Translations under genes and position numbers: made by a program
Shown here: in pieces, positions 1 through 10,312 of the stretch
Layout: each line of letters opens with the position of its first letter
Numbering within the stretch: position 1 is the first letter of the stretch
The notes under the pieces: generated by a model
Databases searched by the model: none
What the model saw: only the letters and a program-made list of their open reading frames with translations
Told to the model about the DNA's origin: nothing
Source of the DNA: Datisca glomerata
Taxonomy: Eukaryota; Streptophyta; Magnoliopsida; Cucurbitales; Datiscaceae
Length of the DNA: 64,000 bases
Direction of reading: 5' to 3'
NCBI GenBank assembly: GCA_003255025.1
Contig: QANY01003934.1
Location: 1,116,001-1,180,000 of the forward strand

Positions 1-2030
1 ATTAAGAAAAGATACATTCCCTCCATTATGATTGTATGGAAGGTTTTGATGGTTTTGAGAATTGGTTTTTGAGCGTGCCTATAGTAAATGAGTTTTATGA
101 TTGAAATAATTAGTCAAATAATCAAAATGTAATAAATAAGCTTTGATAATAGGAATTGCCTCAAATTTCTTTGTCTCTCAAACTGTGCATAGCCAATCTT
201 AATCATCATGTGATACACCCTTATAAGGATGTCATCGTGATCCCAATCTAGATGGCTAAGAAAAGGAAATCAAATGTATTCGGCTTATAGAGTTTTATTT
301 ATTTCTCTTTTTTTATAATGTGAATTACTACTTTTTTATTTAGATTAGTTTCTTTATTTACTTACAGAAATCAAGTTAATTGATTGGATTTAAAGGTACT
401 TTTGTAATAATTTCAAAGAGAAAATGGGCATATAGAATTTGTGCAGAAAATGGAAAAATCCTATCATTAAAGAAGAAGAATTTAAACAATAAAAAATCCG
501 AATTTCATGTTAACTTAAACCTCTACACATAATCTGGAGAGAGAGAGAAGACGGGGGAGTTTGTGTTCCTGTAAGCTTTAAGGTTAGCTGAAGTTTATAT
601 GTATGAGAAGGTGTTGATGGCTATTTCTAGACAGAAAAAAAGAAAGTGTAAAAGGAGTTAGGAATGGTTTTACAACCTCCTTTTTCATTAATAGTTTATA
701 ACTAAGAAGTTTTATTATTGTTTGACTCAATAAAAGAATGCCAGTTTCATTTAAAAGACAAATTATCTTCACTTCTTCCCTTCTCCAAAAATTACAACAC
801 TTAGTACATATATATTCTTAATTTTTAGACTTTTGTGCTCTCTAGATATTAGGGTCGAGAATCTAATCTAGACCATTGAAAATTTATATGGCGAAGATCA
901 ACTCTTTACACAATGTTAAAAAAAATAAAAACTAATTATACATTTGATTGTTCTGTCTGTTGAGAAAATAACTATGAACAACTCAAATCAATCAACAGAC
1001 TGTTTCATGTTTTGTAAAACATAAGGAAATATTTATTTATATTTTTTAGTGGACTCTATCATACTATATCCAACAAGAAATAATTCCTGAATATTTACCA
1101 AAAATGGTTGAAATTAAGGGACAATTCAAGAAAAATTAAGCCAAGAAAATCTAAAATGAACGACTATCACTACCAAGTAAGAATAGCGATAGAAATTGCA
1201 GTACTAATCTTAGATTCTACCAAATGCCTTGATTACCTAAGGGTAAGCCACAACTAATCGACTTGAAAAAAGACATTAGGACAATAAATCTAGCATTTAC
1301 TATCTTCTCAGATATTCGAATGGACCAAAAGAACGGAAGAGTTAATGGCTTGATGACATTGCTAAACTAGAAACGCTCTGGCCAAAGTGGAAGAAATAAG
1401 ATAATCTAGGTTAAGTTCTTAGAAGATTCTATAGCAGCTAAATGCGATATGCCCAATAATGGAATCAAGTAAACAAAAGAAACTAGTGCGGGGTGATGGG
1501 AGATCACATTACCCTGATAAGTAAAAAGCACAGCCCACAAGTTAAAATCGTTCAATAACTAGAATCTTTATAAACAAAGGGCATTTAACTGTTTAATAGA
1601 AATTAGTATCGATAAACCAATAACATAAGTGCCATTTATTATTCAGATTAAGCATAAAAGATAGATACAAAAGGAAAAACCCAAATAGAAAGGAAAAACC
1701 CCATATCTGCTTCAGTTTAAAACAAATTTCCCCTCTGTATAATTCTATCTACAGATCTTAGGAGAAGAGAAGTACTAGGAGGAGAAATGAACTGATGGAG
1801 GAGCTCCCTTGAAGTGATGGAGGAGCCACCAACTGATGGAGGAGCTCTCTGTCGTGGACGAACTCAGTCGAGGAGGAGATCTCTGTCGTGGACAAACTCG
1901 GTCGTGAAGGAGCTTTACGGCAGAGATTGAGAGAGGGAGGCATGTTTTTTCAAGGGCTTGAAAGGAGAGGGGAAGTAGAGAAATGAGAGATTAAGGGAAG
2001 CATACTGGTTTGTATACCAAACCTTTTTGC
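1..2030. other. gene-free AT-rich stretch
   Basis: I see no coding region here that resembles a known family. A short GA run lies near 537-549. At about 1776-1880 the motif GATGGAGGAGC and variants recur several times, giving a short imperfect repeat. The rest is AT-rich sequence I cannot assign. Confidence 0.5.
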
Positions 2031-2363
2031 CACTATTTTTTGTAGTGGCAAAAAGTTTATTTGGTCGGTAAAGGTCTGACCTTTAGCGACCAAAAGTTTT
2101 TTTGGCCAGTAAAACCTGTACATCTTTTGCGAAGAAAAATATGCATCGTCAGTAAAAGATGACTTTTACCAACCATTTGGTGGGTAAAAACAAGACTTTT
2201 AAGGACAAATTTAAAATTTCATGTGCACTTTCTTTTTTTTCCTGGATAAAATATCTAGTCTTTTGTGACCAACTAAAAAGTTTGTCGCTAAAACAAGCTT
2301 TTAGCCACAAATTTATTTTCGTGGCTAAAAAGTTGGTCACTAAAAGATCATTTTCTTGTAGTG
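2031..2363. mobile_element. CACTA-type terminal segment or MITE-sized derivative
   Basis: The segment ends in TTTTCTTGTAGTG at 2351-2363, which read on the minus strand is CACTACAAGAAAA, a classic CACTA terminus. Inside are many short direct and inverted copies of motifs such as GGTCGGTAAA, TTTAGCGACC and GTGGCTAAAAAG, typical of the subterminal repeats that bind CACTA transposase. The left limit is set at CACTA (2031), where a 9-bp inverted repeat (TTGCCACTA / TAGTGGCAA) forms a small hairpin. Flanking triplets (TGC and GTT) do not match, so the left end may be truncated. It interrupts the 3' non-coding part of a copia fragment. The open frames on both strands here are repeat sequence, not genes. 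Confidence 0.6.
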
Positions 2364-3036
2364 GTTCTAGTATATTTACGCGATTGACGGTCATACACAC
2401 ATATCTCTTTTCTCATGAGTATTTCTAGAGAGTAGCCTAACTTCCCACAGTAGCGACCTCACTAGAATACTCACTTAGGCGAAACCTCCAAGGGTGATAT
2501 GTGATCAACATCTGCAATATCCATGCCTTGGTTTCATTAATATTGTATATTCTTCTTATACCATCACAGTTATGAGCACTATCACCATAGGAATGAGAGC
2601 AGGAAATACTCCTTAGTATATAAACATTGTGAGTGCTCTTCTAGCCTAACTACAACTTCATTATTACCCTTTGAACCTCATTCATGGAATCTCCAACCAT
2701 AAAGGTTAGGTGTCCATTATGGTGACTGTCTTATGGGCTTCAGTCCTATTCTCCTCCATGATTCAATTATTTTTCCCCGCGGTAAGCCTTTCGTAAGTGG
2801 ATCTATAATGTTTAGCTTAGATATGACAAAATGAAGAGAAATCACACCATGAGATAACAATTATTTTATAGAGTTATGTCTAATCCTAAGATGTCTGCTC
2901 TTATCATTGTAATTTTTACTATTAGCTTTTACTATAGTAGCTTGGCTATCACAATGTATTAGTATAGTAGGAGCAGGTTTGGGTGACACATGAATGTTAG
3001 CAGATAAACTTCTTAACCATTCAGCTTCACACAAAT
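2364..3036 (-). mobile_element. Ty1/copia fragment: end of RNase H and 3' non-coding part
   Basis: Read on the minus strand, about 3036-2750 encodes the end of a copia polyprotein: EHLCEAEWLRSLSANIH, then ILIHCDSQATI, then SRHLRIRHNSI and IDPLTKGLPRG. These match the copia RNase H region, including the Asp in the HCDSQ motif and the terminal DPLTKGL motif. At least one stop lies after the RHNSI motif. Downstream (2750-2364) the reading remains copia-like (an MGLKP-type tail), then a CACTA terminus cuts it off. No LTR is recognisable. It is a dead fragment; LINE sequence of opposite orientation abuts it on the right. Confidence 0.75.
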
Positions 3037-3049
3037 GTTCGAAAATTCT

Positions 3050-4350
3050 TTCTATTTTGGTTGAGGATATGAATTTCTCTTTTATTGCCTTTCTCGAAGG
3101 AAGGGATTGAGAATGTTGTTATGAGTACGCACCCTGATAGAAGTCGTGAGTTAGATGGCTTCCTGCTTTGTTCCACCAAAAGTATTGGAAAGTTATAGGT
3201 TTAAATATTTCTGCCTCATGTATGAATGCTACAAGGAAGGAAAGATGTCCTCTATTAATCGTACCAACATCAGCCCATTCGAAACGAAAAAATCTAAAGC
3301 AGTTTTTTACTTTTGTCCATAAGCTTATGTGATGAGATCATTTTAAAAATCTTGGCAAATAGGTTGAAGGCTCTTCTCCTAAATATCATCTCTAAAAATC
3401 AAAGTATTTTTGTTGAGGGTAGACTGATCACAAATAATATCATGGTGACTTTCAAAATGATTTATACGTTGGATAGTAAGGGTTGTGGGAGTAAAGGTTT
3501 CACGACTATCAAGCTTGACATCAACAAGGCTTACGATTGTGTTGATTGGAGTTCTTGTGGAATATCATGAGAAAGATGGGGTTTGATCGAGCCTTTTGAT
3601 TATAAATTATGTTTCTATGGTCTCTTACTCAGTTATTATAAGTAAGAAGCGATATGGTACTATTCATCCTTCCAGGGTCTACGTTAAGGGGATCCGATTT
3701 CCCCTTACATCTTTCTTCTTTATGCAAAATGGCTTTCTTCTTTGATATGAAAATCGGTTGGTGCAGGTTCCCTTGTTTGCTCAAAGATTAGTAGAGATGC
3801 TCCAACTTTTGATATCAAAAGTGGTGACTCCTTTCTCTTGACAAAGCATTCTTATTAAGTAAAGGGTTGAGATGGAGGATATGTGAGAGCTCGTCTATGT
3901 TTGCAGCCAAGACGCCTAGACTCCTCATAGAAGTTTGTTTAAGATTATTCGGTCGAACACCATATTAGAATTAAGTTTAATGAATTTTTCATTCCTATTT
4001 ATGCGAGGTCCATTTTTTCTATCCCACTGGTTGCTGGACCCAGGAATGATTTTTTATGTCACTTTGAGAACTCTAGCGCGTACTTAGTTCGGTCGGGTTA
4101 TCACTTGACTTTGTATAACAAAGGAGATGTTGAATGCTCATGTAGCTCTCTCCGCTCATTTGTGGAAGAGTCTTTGGGCCCTCAAGATTCTACTATATAA
4201 AGGTTAGCATTTGTTTGTAGAAAACCTCTATGGATATTCTTCCCATTACATTCAACAATGCTTGAAAGGGGTATCTGTACTATTCGTCACTGCCAGAGGT
4301 GTGGGAAATTAGAAAGCACATTTCAGGCTCTAATCTAAATAAAAGTTCCT
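3050..4350 (+). pseudogene. LINE ORF2 fragment (reverse transcriptase and zf-RVT region)
   Basis: The open stretch 3313-3570 reads ISLCDEIILKILANRLKALL, then SIFVEGRLITNNIMV and TTIKLDINKAYDCVDW, which are reverse-transcriptase blocks of plant L1-type LINEs (PISLCN, FVPGRLITDNI, KLDMSKAYDRVEW). Upstream, 3110-3300 holds a degraded pre-RT region (HPDRS..DGF, QKYWKV). Downstream, GTIHPSR at about 3660 matches the RT motif before RQGDPLS. At 4080-4330 are remnants of the zinc-binding RVT tail (SGYHL, LWKSLWALK, RCGKLEST). Frames change repeatedly and stops are frequent, so it is non-functional. The YADD catalytic box is not readable (about 3800 shows DDSFLL-like residues). A poly-A tail and target duplication were not found. 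Confidence 0.75.
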
Positions 4351-4883
4351 CTTTTATTTTGTACGAAAAGCCCCTTTCTTATTTTTTTGGTGTTTCTTCT
4401 ATAGCCATGACGCCGGATCGGTCATGTTGGGACCAAAGAAAAGTAGAAGCTTTAACTGTGTCGACCATATTCTAACTAAAGTACGTGACCTCCAAAATCA
4501 ACATCCACGTTGATAGTCTGAATTAGTTGGATAAACTTAGTTTATGTTTATTATCTTTGATGCTATGTTCTCCTTAGTTGAATTTAGAACATTGATGTAG
4601 GCTTATGACTTTAAAAAGATGCCACTTTTCCTGTTATTACATTGTAAGGTATGTTTAGTTTAAGTCTTTTGTCCAATTGGAATATATTAATACCGATTTA
4701 GCTTAAGATTTGCTTCTCAATTTTGTCACCCAAAAAGGTGGGAAGTAAAGGATCAAGTATGGAAGATGATCTCTTCTCATTCCTATGTTAATTTTTCTAT
4801 TGTAATTTTTCTTCAAAGAAGGTTTTATTTTTTCTCCTTTTTAGTATATAGGTCGTTATCTTATTTTCATTACACTAACTTTC
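4351..4883. other. unassigned sequence between LINE and CACTA G
   Basis: There is no recognisable gene. The segment could be LINE 3' tail, or the 5' terminal region of the CACTA element whose transposase starts at 4884. I could not find a CACTACTAG-type left terminus here. Confidence 0.4.
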
Positions 4884-5061
4884 AATGGATAAGAGTTAGA
4901 TTACAAAACTAAGATTTAACTAGGAATATATGATGGAGCAAATAAATTTCTGAACTTGTATCTGCACCACACCATATCCTTATAAATATTGTGTTAATCG
5001 TAGTTGTAAGGCTAGAGATGTTGTCCATGTATACCTGATATGTAACATGTTTTGTAAGTGA
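4884..5061 (+). pseudogene. tnp2: CACTA TNP2 transposase, N-terminal piece
   Basis: The frame starting at ATG 4884 reads MDKS, stop, ITKLRFN, stop, EYMMEQINF, stop, then KYCVNRSCKARDVVHVYLIC. This parallels the start of plant TNP2 proteins: MDKSWI..R...EY..GV..FL, a Cys-rich block, then a TRDVVYDHLICKGF-like block. Three sense codons have become stops. The piece ends exactly where CACTA element B begins, and the reading resumes at about 13688 beyond B. What is known of the family: TNP2 is the catalytic transposase of En/Spm-type elements and cuts at the CACTA termini. Confidence 0.7.
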
Positions 5062-7290
5062 CACTATAAGAAATATGATATTTTATAAGAGATAGATACA
5101 CCCGTGAAAAGTAATCCACAAGGATCATGTGACGTCTGTGACAGCCTCTCATATTAAAAGTCTGCGTTTTTTGTGAGGCCCAACGCCTCCTATGAAGACC
5201 CTTGTGATATCTTGCTTTTTACAGGATTTTTCGATTCCTGTAGAACATTGTTTAATGAGGTTTTACGACTCCTGTTAATTTTATTCAACATGAATTTTTA
5301 ATTCTCGTGAATTAACATTCACAGGTATTTTTATTTCCTATTAAATCATATAACATTAGATTTTTGAATCTCATTCATATAGTTTTTGGTTATAAATTAT
5401 GCCTCTTATAAAGAGATTTTCCTGACATTTTATAAATGCTATTTTTTTACAATCAATTTATATGCACCTGTTTACGTACCTATTTAAACATTCAAAATTA
5501 ATACATTACTAGACTAAAAGGTATTCAAACATCATTTCATTTTTACAAAATATTATCCATAAGTATTATCCATAACTATCATATAAAAGTATCAGTACTT
5601 AGTCTACTAATACAACGTGCTATTAAAAAATTAAAAAATGTCTGAAAATTTCACAGACACTACAAAATAACTTCAAATTTTAATTACTTAACTCTTCAAA
5701 CTTTGATGCCAAGTTAAAAAGCCTCAAGGGATTATAGGTCTTGCATTTTAAAGAAAATATATAGTCACTATGCTTGTTTAAATTTCTCACAACTAATATA
5801 CACTACAATTACAATGAATTGAATCCAATGTCATATGAATACAAAATTATGAAAATGTAAAATACTAATGCAGCAAATAGATTCCTCACTAATAAAAATT
5901 CTGAACATATACAAAGATACACACTAGTAAAAAAATAAGGTAGAAGTATACAGATACTGACTAATGCAGCAAATAGAATCCAACGTCATATTTTTTTATG
6001 TTCAAGTTCTAATCCTGCTGAAATTCTTATCACCATTGCTGCCACAGATACAAATCTAACACTAGAATGCTATAAAACAACATATAACACGGTGATTTGT
6101 GTTCATCAGGTCACAGACATGGGGGGAGAAGCAGTAAGCCCGAAAATAATAACGTCCAGCACTACTACAAAAGTGGGCTACAATGACAACATCCTATTTA
6201 ATTTAATGACACATTTGTAAAACCTGTCAAAGGAAAAAGGTGTTGGGTGGGGTAATATGAATAATATGACATGTTTTAATAAGATGTCATCAATGTTTTA
6301 CCTACTATGACAACTATTATTTGTGTTGTCATCTAATTTCACTTTATTTACAAAAATGCCATCCCATTTAACCCACCTTAAACCCTAATTTCATTTCTTT
6401 CACTCCATTTGGCCTTTCCCAAAGTTCATCCCCTACATCTCTCTCTTTCAAATGCATGAACATTTTTTACTCTCTCTCTCTCTTTCTCAACTCCTGTTCG
6501 TAGGCTCTCAACTCCTGTTCGTAGGCTCTCATCTGCCTAGCGCCAACACTTTAAGCTCATGTTCATAAGATGCGCTGGGTGTGATTAGGCGATGGGGAAA
6601 TGGAGGGGATGGTTTCGTGGATTGGTGAAAGGAAATGATGGGGTGTCTGCGTGAAGAGGAGAGGTTTTGATAGTGCTTATCTTCATTTGGGTGAGGTTAG
6701 GCCATTTTAACACTTTCATTCATTTTTTATATTGGAGATAAAGAGGAAATTGAGTATCACAGAATCTAGAGTTTGTTCTCTCTCGCCTCTCTTGTCTTCT
6801 TACCATCTCTCTATCTCAAAATCTTGATCTCCTGAACTCATTCTTTCTCTCTCTCATTCTCAAATTCTTGGGGTTGAGATGGTTAGGGTTCGTCATACAC
6901 CCAACTTTTGATGGGTTACTGGAGGAACCTAGTGTGTGTGGTGCAGAATTGGAAAATGCTGATCCCCAATCATTCCACTCGTCTTCAGGTTCAGCCTCTG
7001 CTCATAGATAGAGCTAGAGTCTATGAATATTATCTCTTCCACTGCTCCAACTATTTTAATAGTGAACTTAGACTGTGGAATGAGTGAGGCTCGAGCCAAA
7101 TAGCAAAAATGGAGGAGGATTGAGTAAATGGGAAAAAATATTTCTCCAGTTTCCAATACTTTGGTTAGATTCAGCTACAGTGAAATCCTTTCAGCTACGC
7201 TCAATTTCTCCAAAGGTAGTTTAATTTAATATGTATGCTTTACTTAAATAAGAGTTTGAATGAAATTTTTCAATTGGTTTCTTTGAATAG

Positions 7291-8104
7291 GTAGGTAGAG
7301 TATTGGGAAGAGGGGCTTTGAGCTGCGTCTTCAGGGGTAGAGTAGAGATTTTGAGAACCACTGTGGCAGTTAAGAAATTGGAAAAGGAAGATAAAGAGTC
7401 AGCAAAATCATTCTACAAAGAATTGATGATTGCTAGTTCTCTTCACAACCCAAATATCGTCCCCCTCCTTTGTTTTTGCATTGATCCAGAGGAAAACTTA
7501 TTTTTGGTCTATAAGTATGTCTCTAGTGGAAGCTTAGAGAAACATTTGCACGCTACAGGCCTGTTTGGAAGAGCTTCCATTTTAGTTTTCTATTTTCCAT
7601 ACAAACAAAAACAGATTCCAATCTCAACCTATTTTGAAATTGTTTTTAAACAAGTTTTAAGAGAATATATACTAAATCGCTTTTTGAATATAAAATTGTT
7701 TCCCTGTTTTCATCTTTTCTTGATGATTTTGATCAAATATTGAATACCCAATTGCAGAAAAGAAGAGGAAAGTGCATAATAGATCACCACTTTCATCGTC
7801 AGTGAGGTATAAGGTTGCTATTGGAATTACGGAGGCCATAGCATATCTACATGGTCAAACTGAAAGATGTGTCGTTCATAGAGACATTAAGCCCTCAAAC
7901 ATTCTTCTTTCTTCCAAGAGATCACCCAAGGTGAAAAACAAAACATAATTACCTTATGATAATGTCTTTTGGTTAACAAACTTAGATTCTCTATGAGTCA
8001 ATTTGGTTTATTTCATGTTTACAGTTATGCATTTTCGGATTAGCAACATGGACCTCTGCTCCTTCTGTTCCTTTCCTTTACAAAACTGTCAAAGGGACAT
8101 TTGA
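7291..8104 (+). pseudogene. receptor-like cytoplasmic Ser/Thr kinase fragment (captured)
   Basis: Three exon-like blocks are visible. Block 1 (7291-about 7551) reads LGRGALSCVFRG (Gly loop), TVAVKKL (ATP-binding Lys), a helix C stretch SFYKELMIASSLHNPNIV, and VYKYVSSGSLEKHLH. Block 2 (7758-7930) reads VRYKVAIGITEAIAYLHG and VVHRDIKPSNILL, the HRD catalytic loop. Block 3 (8025-8104) reads LCIFGLATWTSAPSVPFLYK, then TVKGTF. Acceptors at 7290, 7757 and 8024 end in AG; block 2 ends before GTGAAA. The DFG motif is damaged (Ile for Asp), the first donor is lost and the C-lobe after TVKGTF is missing, so the fragment cannot be an active kinase. Introns are retained, so the copy came from DNA. A possible extra exon follows at 8182-8264 (VFDVIVYDGISTEKMIRMIG), family unknown. 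Confidence 0.8.
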
Positions 8105-9805
8105 GTATGAATTTCTTATAAAACTTGATGGAAATTGAATAAAACTAATTCCAATTTTGTATTTGCTTAACATTCTTTAGTGTGCAAGTATTTGACGTAA
8201 TAGTATATGATGGTATTAGCACAGAGAAAATGATAAGGATGATTGGAGCAGCCAATAAAGCAAGGTTTCGGTCTCTCTCTCTCTCAAGTTATAATATAAA
8301 TTCTCTAGACTATATATTTATATTACATATATGGGGACTAAGAACTAGTAATTTTTCAGTCTGATTTCTGCTTCCACAAACATTTGTCTCTAGTAGTGAG
8401 ATAAAAATAAGTAGAGAGAGAGAGAGAGAGTTGGCATTTGCTTTCAATTTAATCTTCTTTTTCCATTTCATTTGTTAGCATTCGTCAGATTATCAGAAAT
8501 AGTGGCGGTTTATTCCTTGTGGGCACTTGAATCTGTGAGTTCATTTCCCGCTCTAAAAGTGTGTTTTTTTCCTTCATTTCATAAATTAGACATAGACTCT
8601 CATTGTTCTATTACTTGTTATTGATTTCTTTATGAGTTGCACATTTTCTTTTGTTAAGTGAGAATTTAGGGGGGAAATTGTAAGAATTTTGTAATGTCAG
8701 GTGGGATTGTCTATAGTTTTCGCCTTTCTTTTCTCAGCAGCTGAAAAGAACAATGCATTTTCTATTTGTGAGCTAAAATTAAAAGCACTTTATCTATTTG
8801 ATACTTTCCTTCAAAGAATAGTTTTATATTGGTAAAGTTAATTTCATATCTATATATGCTGTCAATATATTCTCCCTAAATCTGAAATAAGTTTCAAAGG
8901 CATTTTATGTAAGTCTCATTTGGAATAGTTTTATTTTGGTAAAGATAAAATGCTACTATTTCAACCATTTTTATATAAGTCTCATTTGGAATCAACTTTG
9001 GATTTTTCCTTGCATTCTATCTGTTAGAATATGCTAAAAAATCATAAGCTGCTAAAAGCCTTTCAATCTGGTTTCCACCAATATGGGATCCATTATTTTT
9101 AATTTTAGTTCCTTTTCATTGTGTTTTACTGATAATTTGCTCTAGTTGCTATGATATTATTACTAACTTAAATGGCATCCTAAATTATGAAGTAGCATTA
9201 TCATTAACTTTCTTATATGGCATGGCTTCTTCTTTTGCATGTAAAAGTCAAAATATGTCTTTATCCCAACGACCAAGATTGTTGTCGTGCATAAGCCTTT
9301 GATGTCAAGTCATTAGCATATTTTAGATTAATTTAATGAAGCTTACAGTTTTGTAAAATGTCTCCCATATGTTCCTAGTAAAAGTAGGTTATATGTTCCT
9401 AGTAAAAGGATGTTTTTGATATGATGAGATGAATTCATGTTGTAAACTATTAGTTTTAACGTGTTTTCTTGGTTTGCTGCTTTGTAAATATTCCAGCTTT
9501 TGTCTTATTCCAAGTCTTACCTTCCAACTTCCATACGTAGAAGTTATACCTAAATTTTTTGCTGTTATATTATGCTGATGGAAATATTGTATTGCTTATC
9601 TTATTAATTCTTTATTAAAACGAGAAGCTCATCGGTCTTAATTTGACAGGTATCCTTATATCTATAGTCAGAATGGGATGAAGAGTCATAGCCTAAAGGT
9701 CCGCATGCTATCATTTTCGATGTTTACATCTCCCTTTGAGTACTTTGTCCTTATTCTTCCAGGCTTACTGGGAGCTATGGTCAGGCTTACTTGGAGCTAT
9801 GACAG
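8105..9805. other. interior of element A without recognised gene
   Basis: The interval contains the exon-like frame at 8182-8264, a GA repeat (8415-8430) and a degenerate repeat: AAAATGCTACTATTT followed by CARCCATTTTT occurs at about 8946 and again at about 9828 and 9945. I see no other coding sequence. Confidence 0.45.
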
Positions 9806-10312
9806 CCTTTAGGCTTTTTAGAAAAAAATGCTACTATTTTAGCAATTTTTTGGGTGTTTAAGTGAAAAAACTGTCATGGAAAGGCATTTTTTCCTTTCCA
9901 TGACAGTTTTTTCTTAAATATTTGGACATTAGGCTTTTTTGATAAAATGCTACTATTTCAGCCATTTTTGGGTGTTTCGATAAAAAATTATCATGGAAAG
10001 GCATTGTTCCCTTTCCATGACAGTTTCCTAAAAAAATAATGTGGACATTAGATGACGGGGATTCCCCATCATCTAAATACTCTTGGTGGTACCTATGATG
10101 ACAGGGATTCTCCGTCATCCAATAGCTTCTGGCGGCACCAATGATGACGGAGATTTCTCATCATCTAATTAGTTTTCACGACACCCTATTATGACGGTTT
10201 TTGTTGAAAAAGAGTAAATATGACAACCCGATAGATGACAGACAATCAACCATCATTATAGGATTATAATGAAGGGTCTTCACCATCATCTAAGGCTAAA
10301 ATTGTAGTAGTG
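9806..10312. repeat. right subterminal repeat region of element A with hairpins
   Basis: A perfect 20-bp stem (9865-9884 with 9893-9912, AAAAAACTGTCATGGAAAGG and its complement) is followed by a second, imperfect copy near 9985-10027. From 10050 the ATGACGG / CCGTCAT motifs repeat in both orientations up to the terminus. Such arrays of short motifs are the usual transposase-binding subterminal regions of CACTA elements. Confidence 0.7.

Larger units (their letters stand above)
6160..10312. mobile_element. CACTA element A carrying a kinase gene fragment, nested in B
   Basis: The left end is CACTACTACAAAAG (6160). The right end on the minus strand is CACTACTACAATTTTAGCC (from 10312), so the terminal 11 bases are identical. 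Flanking triplets are CAG (6157-6159) and TAG (10313-10315), one mismatch. The right subterminal region has short repeats (GACGGGGATTCCCCATCATC-like) and hairpins. The right terminus shares TTAGATGATGGTG with the left terminus of element C (16611), so A and C are of one family. The cargo is a plus-strand protein-kinase fragment (7291-8104); no transposase is seen. One caution: a 17-base motif CTAGAATGCTATAAAAC occurs on both sides (6063 and 10351), outside the termini. Confidence 0.65.

Noticed and set aside
2159..2428. Plus-strand 89-codon frame and its antisense partner
   Set aside because: Both run over the CACTA subterminal repeats and match no protein; a repeat effect.
4351..4883. Left terminus of CACTA element G
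   Set aside because: I searched for CACTACTAG-like sequence matching the right end at 25103 and found none, so the start given for G is only that of its first gene.
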